From NCBI RefSeq assembly GCF_022568795.1, contig NZ_JAKZHU010000003.1, positions 1 to 64,000 of the forward strand: a DNA stretch of 64,000 bases, given 5' to 3'. The stretch is from Arsenicicoccus dermatophilus. GTDB lineage: Bacteria > Actinomycetota > Actinomycetes > Actinomycetales > Dermatophilaceae. This document shows, in pieces, positions 46,485 through 54,556 of this stretch. The position numbers were made by a program, and so were the translations under genes. The notes under the pieces were generated by a model that was not told the DNA's origin, ran no database searches, and saw nothing but the letters and a program-made list of their open reading frames with translations. Each line of letters begins with the position of its first letter. Positions within the stretch are counted from its first letter, which is position 1.

Positions 46485-49372
46485 GCAGCGCCGTCGCCCG
46501 CCCGCCCCGGGCCACCACTTCCCCGACCCCCGGCCCCGAGCGGAGTCGCTCGCGCCGGGCCGAGTGGCTCGCCGGCTGGCGGGTCGCCCTGCGGCTGGCC
46601 CGCCGCGACACCTGGGCCCACAAGGCGCGCAGCTCGATCGTGCTGCTGATGATCGCGCTGCCGGTGGCGGTGATGGTGGCCGGGCTGACCGTCTACGCGA
46701 CCATCATGGTCGACGACGACGAGGCCCTCGACCAGCGGATGGGCCGGGCCGTCGGGATCGTCACCACGGTCAACAGCTCCCAGATCACGCCTTCCCTCGA
46801 GGGCGAGGGGTGGTTCCTCTCCGACGCCGGTGCGAAGGCTCCGCCCGCCCGCCCCCTTCCGGGAGAGGACGGGCCGGTGACCTCCCGGTCCGACGCGGGG
46901 TCTGCGTCGGACGTCGGCCGACTGCTCGGCGCCCGGGTGCTGCGCATCGGCGAGGCCCTCATGGTCACCGAGGTCGACGGGCGGCCCCGGGCCTTCCGGC
47001 TGATGACCGTGGACGGGCGTGACGGCCTGCTGCGCGGCAAGGTCGACCTGGTCTCGGGTCGATGGCCGACGACGAGGGACGAGATCGTGGTCACCGAGCG
47101 CGGCGCCCGCCTGGGCCTGCCGACCTCCGGCACCCTCACCATCGAGGAGCGGGTCCCGACCGCCACCCCGCAGCAGCGCCGAGGCGGCGCCCGGGTGACC
47201 GTCGTCGGCGTGGGCCGCGCGACGGCGGCCGACGGGCGCAGCCATGCGAGCGCCGTCCGCCTGCCCGACCCCTCGTCCGGCTCGCTCCTGGCGGGCGAGA
47301 GCCTGGTCGGGCGCGACCGCCCGATCACCTGGGCCGAGGTCAAGGAGGCGGCGACGTACGGCGTCGGCCTGCAGAGCCGCGCCGTCCTGCAGGACCCGCC
47401 GCCGGCCTCCGAGCTGTTCCTGCGCGAGGGTGGACGCCGCACCGGGGAGGTCCTCGCCGTGGCCCTGCTCGCCGCCGGCCTGCTCATCGAGGCCTCGCTG
47501 CTCGCGGGCCCGGCCTTCGCCGTGATCGCCCAGCGGCAGCGCCGCGGCCTGGCCCTCGCAGCCGCCAACGGCGCGACCCGGGCCCAGCTGCGCCGCACCG
47601 TGCTGGCCCAGGCCCTGGTGCTGGGGGTGGCCTCGGCGACGCTCGCCACCGTCGTGGGTGTCGCCGCCGGCGCCGCCGCCATGGCGCTCACCACCCGTCG
47701 GCGGCCGACCACCGACGTGTTCGGACCCTTCGACGTCCCCTGGCGGTTCGTCGCGGTGGTGCTGGTGTGCGCGGTGGTCGCCTCGGTCGTCGCCGCGCTG
47801 CTGCCCGCTCGCGGCCTGGGCCGTCTCGACGTGACCGCCGTGATGCGAGGCGAGGTGCCGACCCGCCGGGTCCGCCGGGCCGTCCCGGCGTCCGGCCTGG
47901 TGCTCGCGGCGCTCGGCACCGTCGGGGTCTTCGGCGCGGTCGAGTGGCTGCGGCACCGGCCCGACGACGGCACCCTCGTCGTGACCACCCTGGTGGTCTC
48001 CGCCGTGGTCCTGGTGTCGGGCGCGCTGCTGGCGGTGCCCGCCGTCCTCGCGCTCGTGGGTCGGCTCGGGGCGAACCTGCCGGTCCCGCTGCGCCTCGCT
48101 ACCCGCGCCGCCGCCCGCCGGGGCGGGCGGGCCACGTCCACCGTGGCCGCCATCATGGCCGGCGCCGTCATCCTGTCCGCAGCGGGTCTCGGGCTCGCCA
48201 CCACCACCGCGCTGGAGCGGGAGCGCTATGTCCCCTCCGCCCCCCACGGGTGGCTCCACAGCACCTCCCTCCCGACGTCCCCGGAGCTGGCCGCGGTCGT
48301 CCGCCAGGCGCTGCCCGGGGGAACGGTCCACGAGCAGCGCCTGGCGACCGTTCCCCCGCTGGAGCCGGCCAGGACGGAGCCCGACCTGCGCGGGGCGATG
48401 GGTCTGCCCCACGGGTGCACGGTCGCCCGGGCGCTGGCCGCGGTGGGAGAGACCACCGGGCCGTGCCTCGTCCCGCTGGCCGGCGCCATGTTCTCGACCA
48501 GGAGCACTTTTGCCCTGGACCCCGCCCTGCTCGGCCGGCTCACCACCCTGACCCCGGCGCAGCGCGCGGTGCTCGACCAGGGCGGCACCCTCACCACCTC
48601 CGAGCAGGTGGCCCGGGGCGGGACGCTGATCTGGACCCTCGTCCTGGGGCAGCTCGACGGGCAGGGCCAGGTGCGCCAGGCACGCACCACGGCGACCCAC
48701 GTGGTCCCCGTCGCTCACCTCGCCCCGGAGCAGGCCCGCTTCCTCGATCCCGATGCGGCCGGCGTCGGCGTCTCGCTGATGACCGTCGCAGCGGCCCGGG
48801 CCATCGGCCTGGCCACCGAGCAGCACCGCATCCTGGCCCACGGCCCGGACGGCGCCGCGATCACCGAGGAGCAGGAGGAGGCGGTCCGGGCCGCCCTGGA
48901 CCGGGCCGACCCGCAGACCCTCGGCGACGGGGACACGTCGCTGCACGGGGTGGCGGTCGAGCGCGGGTTCCACGACCCGATCGGCTGGGTGCGCCTGGCC
49001 CTGCTGAGCCTCATCGGGGTGCTCGTCCTCATCGCCACGACCACCGCCACGGCCCTGTCGATGGGCGAGTCCCGGCAGGACCTCGACACCCTCGCCGCCG
49101 TCGGGTCGACCGCGCGGACGCGGCGTGCCGTGGCCGCAGCCCACGCCGCCGTGCTCGCCCTCGTGGGCACCGCGAGCGGTCTCGCGGTCGGCGCGGTCCC
49201 CGGGACGGCCTACAGCCGCGCCGTCGTCCGTGAGGTCTACCACGCCGGGAGCGCGATCGCCGTACCGTGGCCCGAGATCACGGTGGCCCTGGTCGGCATA
49301 CCGGCTCTCGCCGCCCTGCTCGCCACGCTCATGGTGCGCACCGAGCCCACCCTCACCCGCCGCCAGGCCTGA
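46481..49372 (+). CDS. FtsX-family ABC transporter permease, large
   Basis: A 963-residue permease of the FtsX/MacB type. One helix lies near residues 50-72 (SSIVLLMIALPVAVMVAGL), a large external domain follows, then helices at about 320-445 and 460-540, a second external domain, and three C-terminal helices (about 840-950). The gene starts at ATG 46481 (ATGA overlap). Such PadR-controlled exporters often move antimicrobial or toxic compounds, but the cargo here is unknown. The PadR gene follows 16 bases later. Confidence 0.88.
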   Translation: MSSAVARPPRATTSPTPGPERSRSRRAEWLAGWRVALRLARRDTWAHKARSSIVLLMIALPVAVMVAGLTVYATIMVDDDEALDQRMGRAVGIVTTVNSSQITPSLEGEGWFLSDAGAKAPPARPLPGEDGPVTSRSDAGSASDVGRLLGARVLRIGEALMVTEVDGRPRAFRLMTVDGRDGLLRGKVDLVSGRWPTTRDEIVVTERGARLGLPTSGTLTIEERVPTATPQQRRGGARVTVVGVGRATAADGRSHASAVRLPDPSSGSLLAGESLVGRDRPITWAEVKEAATYGVGLQSRAVLQDPPPASELFLREGGRRTGEVLAVALLAAGLLIEASLLAGPAFAVIAQRQRRGLALAAANGATRAQLRRTVLAQALVLGVASATLATVVGVAAGAAAMALTTRRRPTTDVFGPFDVPWRFVAVVLVCAVVASVVAALLPARGLGRLDVTAVMRGEVPTRRVRRAVPASGLVLAALGTVGVFGAVEWLRHRPDDGTLVVTTLVVSAVVLVSGALLAVPAVLALVGRLGANLPVPLRLATRAAARRGGRATSTVAAIMAGAVILSAAGLGLATTTALERERYVPSAPHGWLHSTSLPTSPELAAVVRQALPGGTVHEQRLATVPPLEPARTEPDLRGAMGLPHGCTVARALAAVGETTGPCLVPLAGAMFSTRSTFALDPALLGRLTTLTPAQRAVLDQGGTLTTSEQVARGGTLIWTLVLGQLDGQGQVRQARTTATHVVPVAHLAPEQARFLDPDAAGVGVSLMTVAAARAIGLATEQHRILAHGPDGAAITEEQEEAVRAALDRADPQTLGDGDTSLHGVAVERGFHDPIGWVRLALLSLIGVLVLIATTTATALSMGESRQDLDTLAAVGSTARTRRAVAAAHAAVLALVGTASGLAVGAVPGTAYSRAVVREVYHAGSAIAVPWPEITVALVGIPALAALLATLMVRTEPTLTRRQA

Positions 49373-49388
49373 GCAGGAAGGACCCGAC

Positions 49389-49904
49389 ATGTCGATCAGA
49401 CAGGGGATGCTCGCCCTGCTCGCGGAGCGGCCGAGGTATGGCGCGCAGCTGCGCAGCGAGTTCGAGGAGCGCACCGGGGGGACCTGGCCGCTGAACGTCG
49501 GGCAGGTCTACCAGACCCTCGCCCGGTTGGAGCGCGACGGCCTCGTCGAGCAGCAGGGCGAGGACGCCGAGGGCCGCACCACCTATGCCCTCACCCACGC
49601 CGGTCGCGCCGAGATCGCGCGGTGGTGGACGCAGCCCGTGGACCGGGAGGCCACCCCACGCAGCGAGCTGGCCATCAAGCTCGCCCTCGCGGTGACGCTG
49701 CCGGGCGTCGACGTCGTGCAGGTCGTGCAGACCCAGCGCACCGCGACGATGCGCGCCCTGCACGAGCTGACCCGGGCCAAGACTACGGTCCCCCCGGAGG
49801 ACCTGGCGCGGCTGCTGATCCTGGAGCACCAGGTGTATGCCGTGGAGTCCGAGGCCCGCTGGCTCGACCACGTCGAGGCCCGGGTGCTGCGACGCCGGGG
49901 CTGA
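49389..49904 (+). CDS. PadR-family transcriptional repressor
   Basis: A 171-residue PadR regulator. The winged helix spans residues 1-90 (RPRYGAQLRSEFEERTG, then VGQVYQTLARLERDGLV), followed by a C-terminal helical dimerisation region. It is the last gene of the ABC operon, the usual place for an autoregulating PadR that is released by the exported compound. The operator palindromes ATACCGGGTAT at 45652-45721 are its likely targets. Start ATG 49389 behind AGGAAGGA. Confidence 0.92.
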   Translation: MSIRQGMLALLAERPRYGAQLRSEFEERTGGTWPLNVGQVYQTLARLERDGLVEQQGEDAEGRTTYALTHAGRAEIARWWTQPVDREATPRSELAIKLALAVTLPGVDVVQVVQTQRTATMRALHELTRAKTTVPPEDLARLLILEHQVYAVESEARWLDHVEARVLRRRG

Positions 49905-50032
49905 CACGGCAGGGGACATCCGGGAACAACCCGACAAATGACTACAGAGGGCTATAGATCAGTCACTCTCCGGTGAGATCAACTGAGGGTGACCGACCCT
50001 GCCCACCTGTTCGTCCCGAGGGGGAACCCCAG

Positions 50033-51286
50033 ATGACCATCACTCGCACGCTCGCCGCCACCCTGCTCGCGGCCCTGACCGCCGGCACCGCCACCGCGGC
50101 GGCCGCGCCCGCCCCACGGCCCGTGCCCGGCGCCACGGTGCCGGTCGGCAAGGCCGCGACCACCACGGGCTTCCGCACGGTCCGCACGACGAGCTTCACC
50201 GCCCAGTCCGTCACCTCGCCCGCCACGGGCACGGCGGTCGTGGTCGGGGTCAAGGCCCAGCCGGGCACCGCCGGCCCGATCATGGTCGAGACCTTCGGCC
50301 CCCGCGGCTGGACCACCCGGACCCTGCCCGGCTCGGCCACCCAGGCGCGCGTCGCCTCCGGCGCCGGCACGATCTGGATCCTCGGCATCGGCGCGACGCC
50401 CACCCTGTGGCGCTCGCAGGGCACCCACCACGTGCGCGTGGCCGTCCCCCTGCCGCCCGGCGCCGCCTCGTTCACGCCCTATGCCGTCGCCGCCGAGGGC
50501 CGCACCGTGGTGCTCTGGGGCGCGACGACCAGCGCGGGGTCCCGCCCGGGCAGCGGCGCGCTCGCCCGCTTCGACGGCAAGGCCTGGACCTTCCAGCAGG
50601 ACTCCTTCGGCCCCACCACCTTCTACGGACCGTCGGACCGCACCGGCCGCACCCTCCTCGAGCTCGTCGACGGGCACGCCCTCGCGGGCACCGGATTCAT
50701 GGGCCAGGTCCACGTCTGGGGGACGCTCTACGACTACGCGACCACCCCGCCCACGGATCTCGGCTGGCTCGAGGTGCACGCTCCGGACGGCGGCGGCTAC
50801 CGGGCGGAGGACCTCACCGCGCGCTCCCCGCAGGACGTCACCGCGTGGGGCGCCAGCACCGACCTGGACCCGCAGAACCATGACCTCTACCGCACGCGTG
50901 GGCTGTGCATCCGGGTGACGCCCGGCCAGCGCGACTGGTGCGCCGCCCCGACCTATGCCGTCGCCGCGGCCGACCGCCTGGCCGACGGCCGCCAGGTCCT
51001 CGGGGGCAAGGACACCTTCACGACGTACGACCGGATGACGCAGGCGCGCACCGACCTGGTCCAGGGTGGGTATGCCGTCGTCACCGCGCCGGGCGGCACC
51101 CCGCAGGCGCTGCCCGGCGATCCGGGGGACGCCGTGGTCGACCTGGCCGCCGAGCCGAGGGGCACCGCCGTCTGGTCCGTCGTCAGGAACGGCGACCGCA
51201 CGGCCGTGCAGCGTGCCTTCCTCGCCGCGGGCATCGTCGCCAAGACTCCGGCCACGACCACGGGCGCGGGCGCGGGTCACCGCTGA
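50033..51286 (+). CDS. Secreted protein, paralogue family member 2
   Basis: A 417-residue protein with a signal peptide (MTITRTLAATLLAALTAGTA, cleavage near AAAAP). The mature chain has blade-like segments such as TIWILGIGATPTLWRSQG and the conserved block WCAAPTYAVAAADRLADGR, DLVQGGYAVV and GDPGDAVVDLA, shared with the gene at 51511. Two Cys residues flank the WCAAP region (LCIRV and DWCAA) and could form a disulfide. Start ATG 50033 after GAGGGGGAACCCC; a TATAGA hexamer at 49953 is a likely -10. Function unknown. Confidence 0.78.
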   Translation: MTITRTLAATLLAALTAGTATAAAAPAPRPVPGATVPVGKAATTTGFRTVRTTSFTAQSVTSPATGTAVVVGVKAQPGTAGPIMVETFGPRGWTTRTLPGSATQARVASGAGTIWILGIGATPTLWRSQGTHHVRVAVPLPPGAASFTPYAVAAEGRTVVLWGATTSAGSRPGSGALARFDGKAWTFQQDSFGPTTFYGPSDRTGRTLLELVDGHALAGTGFMGQVHVWGTLYDYATTPPTDLGWLEVHAPDGGGYRAEDLTARSPQDVTAWGASTDLDPQNHDLYRTRGLCIRVTPGQRDWCAAPTYAVAAADRLADGRQVLGGKDTFTTYDRMTQARTDLVQGGYAVVTAPGGTPQALPGDPGDAVVDLAAEPRGTAVWSVVRNGDRTAVQRAFLAAGIVAKTPATTTGAGAGHR

Positions 51287-51318
51287 CAGGCCCGACGGCG
51301 CACCCCGCCACCACCGCC

Positions 51319-51359
51319 CCAGGAGCCCGACTCCCGCCGTGCGGGGATCGGGCTCCTGG
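51319..51359 (+). terminator. Strong terminator after secreted paralogue 2
   Basis: A 12-bp perfect outer stem (CCAGGAGCCCGA/TCGGGCTCCTGG) with further inner pairing, 32 bp after the stop codon. Confidence 0.8.
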
Positions 51360-51423
51360 TGTGCGTGGGGTGACCGGCGCGGCTACCAGATCGGCGGAGC
51401 CTTTCGTCACTTAGAACTACGTA

Positions 51424-51436
51424 AAGTTGTCAACTT
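51424..51436. promoter_or_regulatory. 13-bp palindrome upstream of secreted paralogue 3
   Basis: AAGTTGTCAACTT, a perfect palindrome in an AT-rich island about 75 bp before the start codon at 51511. Candidate operator or promoter element. Confidence 0.5.
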
Positions 51437-51510
51437 AGCCTGAATGGCTCAAATACGTGGCAGTCTGGAGCCGGGAAGTTCCCAGCATCAGAGTTCCTCA
51501 GGGGGAACCC

Positions 51511-52728
51511 ATGACCACCGTCCGCACCCAGGCCACCGCCGCGCTCGTCGCTCTCCTCGCGGCCGCCGGCGCCCGCTCCGCCCCGACCGCCGGCGCTGCG
51601 GGGCCGGTCGTCAACCGCCCCGGAGCGCCCCGCCAGCCGGCGGCGGTCGGCTTCCAGACGGTCCGCCGCGTGCCCTTCCGGGCCCAGGCGGTCGCTGCCG
51701 GAGCCGGCCAGGTCGCCGTCGTCGGCACCCGCGCCACCGCTCCCGGGGCCGAGGGCACCGTCGTCGCCGAGGTCCTGCGCAAGGGCGCCTGGACCTCGAC
51801 GACCTTCGCCGCCAAGGCCCGGACCACCCAGGTCGCCGTCTCGGGCGGCACCATCTGGCTGCTCACGACGGGCACCACCAGCACCCTGTGGCGCAGCCAG
51901 GGCACGACCTTCGTGCGGGTGCCGATGCCCGCCATGCCGACCGGGGTCTCGAGCTTCACCCCGCAGTCGCTGGCCGCCGGCCCGACGAGCATCGCCCTGT
52001 GGGGCCGCAGCCACGGCGCCACGCTCCCGGCCACGGGCACCACCGCGGTCCTCGCCAACGGCGCCTGGCGCGCCACCCGGCAGAACCCCACGACCCTCGG
52101 AAGCCCCTCGGCCGCAGGCCTGCTCGCGATCGCGCAGGGCCGGGTGCTCGCCGACACGTCCTTCCCCGGCGGACGCCCGAGCGGCACGCTCTACGACTAC
52201 TCCGCCACCCCGGCCAAGGCCCTCGGCAGCACCATGACGACCGCCCCCTCCGGCGAGGTGTGGGGCACCAAGGCCCTGGTCGCGCCGTATGCGAGCCAGG
52301 TGACCGCCTGGGGCTACCACCGGTCCTTCGACCAGGGCGACCCGGCCGTCTGGGCCGACCGCGGCAGCTGCCTGCTCCTCGTCTCCGGGGTGATGACCTG
52401 GTGCGCGGCGCCCGCGTGGCAGGTGACCGCGGCGACCCGGCTCGCGGACGGCCGCCAGGTCATCGGTGGCCAGGACACCTACGCCCGCACCGACCGGGCG
52501 ACCGGCACCGGCCGTGACCTGGTCCAGGGCGGCTATGCCCTCGTCGCCGCACCCGGCGCCCGGCCTTCCGGCATGGCGGGCGACCCCGGTGCGGCAGTCC
52601 TGGGTATGGCGGCAGACCCGAGCGGCACCACCGTGTGGTCCGTGGTCACCGACGCGAACGGCGCCACCGCGGTCCAGCGGGCGATCCTGCCCGCCATGGT
52701 CAGGCCCCGCACCACGCCCGGCCGCTGA
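51511..52728 (+). CDS. Secreted protein, paralogue family member 3
   Basis: A 405-residue protein with a signal-like N-terminus (MTTVRTQATAALVALLAAAG). It shares with member 2 the segments TIWLLTTGTTSTLWRSQG, TLYDYSATPAK, TWCAAPAWQVTAATRLADGR, VIGGQDTY and DLVQGGYALV, and the preceding leader CAGGGGGAACCC. The repeated hydrophobic-Trp pattern suggests a beta-propeller or similar fold outside the cell. Start ATG 51511. A terminator at 52788 ends the unit. Function unknown. Confidence 0.78.
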   Translation: MTTVRTQATAALVALLAAAGARSAPTAGAAGPVVNRPGAPRQPAAVGFQTVRRVPFRAQAVAAGAGQVAVVGTRATAPGAEGTVVAEVLRKGAWTSTTFAAKARTTQVAVSGGTIWLLTTGTTSTLWRSQGTTFVRVPMPAMPTGVSSFTPQSLAAGPTSIALWGRSHGATLPATGTTAVLANGAWRATRQNPTTLGSPSAAGLLAIAQGRVLADTSFPGGRPSGTLYDYSATPAKALGSTMTTAPSGEVWGTKALVAPYASQVTAWGYHRSFDQGDPAVWADRGSCLLLVSGVMTWCAAPAWQVTAATRLADGRQVIGGQDTYARTDRATGTGRDLVQGGYALVAAPGARPSGMAGDPGAAVLGMAADPSGTTVWSVVTDANGATAVQRAILPAMVRPRTTPGR

Positions 52729-52787
52729 CCGCGTGTCGCCGGGCACCTGCCCGCCGACCGCACCGCACCGACATACCCCTGGCACGG

Positions 52788-52819
52788 CGAAGGGACCCTC
52801 CCCGGAGAGGACCCCTTCG
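52788..52819 (+). terminator. Terminator after secreted paralogue 3
   Basis: CGAAGGG pairs with CCCTTCG and, after a 2x2 internal loop, CCTC pairs with GAGG. Confidence 0.6.
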
Positions 52820-52889
52820 ACCTGTCACCGGTGACGGGCAGGCCGGACCGCCCGTTACCTTCTTCGTGCCCTCGGTGATGGGGGTGCTG

Positions 52890-53091
52890 GTCACCAGGTC
52901 TGGTATGACTCTTTGCCCCTGTCGCGCATGATCCGGGGGGTGTTGTCGCCGGGCTTGGTGGCGTCGGTGTGACCGCTGATAGGGACACGGCCCCCGCGCT
53001 CGGGAGGTCTCTTCGTAACGTGGCTGCCGGCTGCTGACGCCCGACCTGTGGCCAGCGGATCATGAGTCCGTCGGTCAACGAGGAGGACAGG
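52890..53091 (+). ncRNA. Candidate IS110 bridge RNA region
   Basis: About 200 bases of non-coding DNA between the paralogue 3 terminator and the transposase start. In IS110-group elements the bridge RNA comes from the left end upstream of the transposase. The stretch has many G-rich and C-rich segments that can pair, but I have not derived a fold or guide loops, so this rests on position only. Together with 52729-52889 it accounts for the 363-bp gap before the transposase. Confidence 0.4.
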
Positions 53092-54297
53092 ATGCACGGG
53101 CTACCCGACCGCACCTACGCGGTCTACCTGGGGTTGGACGTCGGCAAGGAAACTCACCACGCCACCGCCCTGGACCCGTCCGGAAAACGGCTGCACGACA
53201 AGGCGCTACCGCAAGACGAGACCAAGCTGCGCGCCCTCTACGAGCACCTGTCCACGCACGGCCCGGTCCTGGTCGTGGTGGACCAGCCCGCCTCGATCGG
53301 GGCCCTGCCGGTCGCGGTCGCCCGCGCCGTCGGGGTCGACGTGGCGTACCTGCCGGGCCTGGCGATGCGCCGCATCGCGGACCTACACCCCGGCGCAGCG
53401 AAGACCGACGCCCGCGACGCGTACGTCATCGCCGACGCGGCCCGCACCATGCCCCACACCCTGCGGCGCGTGGACATGAACGACGACGCCCTGGCCGACT
53501 TGGAAGTCATCGTCGGGTACGACGACGACCTGGCCGGTGAGGTCACCCGCGTCACCAACCGCCTGCACGGCCTGCTCACCCAGATCCACCCAGCCCTGGA
53601 ACGAGCCCTCGGACCCCGACTGCACCACAAGGCTGTCCTCGAGCTCCTGACCAGGTTCGGCGGACCCGCCGGGCTACGCACGGCCGGTCGGCGGCGGCTG
53701 ACGAGCGTGGCCAAGCCCCGCGCGCCGCGCTCCTACGATCGGATCGTCGACGAGGTCATGACCGCCCTGGACGCCCAGACCGTGACCGTGCCCGGCACCC
53801 GCGCGGCCGAGCTCGTCATCCCGAAGCTGGCTTCCCAGCTCGCCGACCTGCTCGAGCAACGCGCGACCGTCGCGGCGCAGGTCGAGGAGATCCTTGATGC
53901 CCACCCTCTTGCCCCGGTCCTGACCTCGATGCCCGGCGTCGGTGTCAGGACCGCCGCAAGGATCTTGCTCGAGGTCGGCGACGGCAGCGCCTTCCCCACA
54001 GCCGGGCACCTCGCCGCCTACGCAGGCCTCGCCCCCGTCACACGTCGATCCGGGTCCAGCATCCGCGGCGAGCACCCCTCCAGGTCAGGCAACAAGAACC
54101 TCAAACGCGCGCTGTTCCTGTCCGCCTTCGCAGCCCTGTCCGACCCCACCAGCCGCGCCTACTACGACCGCAAACGAGCCCAAGGCAAGAAGCACAACGC
54201 CGCCCTCATCTGCCTGGCCCGCCGACGCTGCGACGTTCTCTACGCCATGCTCAGAGACGGCACCACCTACCAAGCCCCGACGGCCGCCGCGGCTTGA
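53092..54297 (+). CDS. IS110-family transposase
   Basis: A 401-residue transposase. Residues 1-165 form the RuvC-like DEDD domain, starting YLGLDVGKETHHA, with the later DARDAYVIADAAR block giving acidic residues. Residues about 250-390 are the Transposase_20 domain with TSMPGVGVRTAARIL, which holds the catalytic Ser, and GLAPVTRRSGSSIRGEHPSRSGNKNLKRA. ATG 53092 is chosen because GAGGAGGAC lies just before it; ATG 53062 in frame is the alternative. The full length suggests an active element. Confidence 0.93.
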   Translation: MHGLPDRTYAVYLGLDVGKETHHATALDPSGKRLHDKALPQDETKLRALYEHLSTHGPVLVVVDQPASIGALPVAVARAVGVDVAYLPGLAMRRIADLHPGAAKTDARDAYVIADAARTMPHTLRRVDMNDDALADLEVIVGYDDDLAGEVTRVTNRLHGLLTQIHPALERALGPRLHHKAVLELLTRFGGPAGLRTAGRRRLTSVAKPRAPRSYDRIVDEVMTALDAQTVTVPGTRAAELVIPKLASQLADLLEQRATVAAQVEEILDAHPLAPVLTSMPGVGVRTAARILLEVGDGSAFPTAGHLAAYAGLAPVTRRSGSSIRGEHPSRSGNKNLKRALFLSAFAALSDPTSRAYYDRKRAQGKKHNAALICLARRRCDVLYAMLRDGTTYQAPTAAAA

Positions 54298-54346
54298 CGA
54301 ACCCCATAGGGACACCCCCCCAGCGGCCCGACCTGCCCTCCCCGGT

Positions 54347-54380
54347 CCAGCGGCACCCGCCCCCCAGCGGGTGCCGCTGG
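54347..54380. terminator. Long perfect hairpin downstream of the IS
   Basis: CCAGCGGCACCCGC pairs perfectly with GCGGGTGCCGCTGG (14 bp, six-base loop). It lies between the IS and the end of lhgO and could end transcription from either side. Confidence 0.75.
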
Positions 54381-54481
54381 CCCCTAGCCTCTCGCACCGG
54401 ACCCCCTCGCGACAGAGCCCCCGTGGGTCATCTTCACAGATGGTCCAGGTCTATCGAACACGTAGTCACTTCAGGCCATTT

Positions 54482-54508
54482 CGGACCAGTCGGACCGGTC
54501 GGACCAGC
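54482..54508. repeat. Three tandem 9-bp repeats
   Basis: CGGACCAGT, CGGACCGGT and CGGACCAGC in tandem, about 50 bp beyond the lhgO stop codon. The rest of 54298-54556 holds only the hairpin at 54347 and no gene. Confidence 0.6.
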
Positions 54509-54556
54509 GGGGCCGCGGTGCGCCAGGCGGTCCGTGAGGGGACCGCCCGGCTGCCC

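Larger units (their letters stand above)
52880..54320 (+). mobile_element. IS110-family insertion sequence
   Basis: A single IS110 transposase gene flanked by non-coding ends. IS110 elements have no clear terminal inverted repeats, so the ends are estimated. The 10-mer ATAGGGACAC occurs at 52979-52988 and 54306-54315, bracketing the gene. The left non-coding part (about 52890-53091) is where IS110 elements encode their bridge RNA. The element sits between the terminator of secreted paralogue 3 and the 3' side of lhgO, so no gene is broken. Confidence 0.7.

Noticed and set aside
52891-53097. A 68-codon minus-strand reading at the left end of the IS110 element
   Set aside because: No ribosome site and no recognisable domain; the region is better explained as the non-coding IS end.
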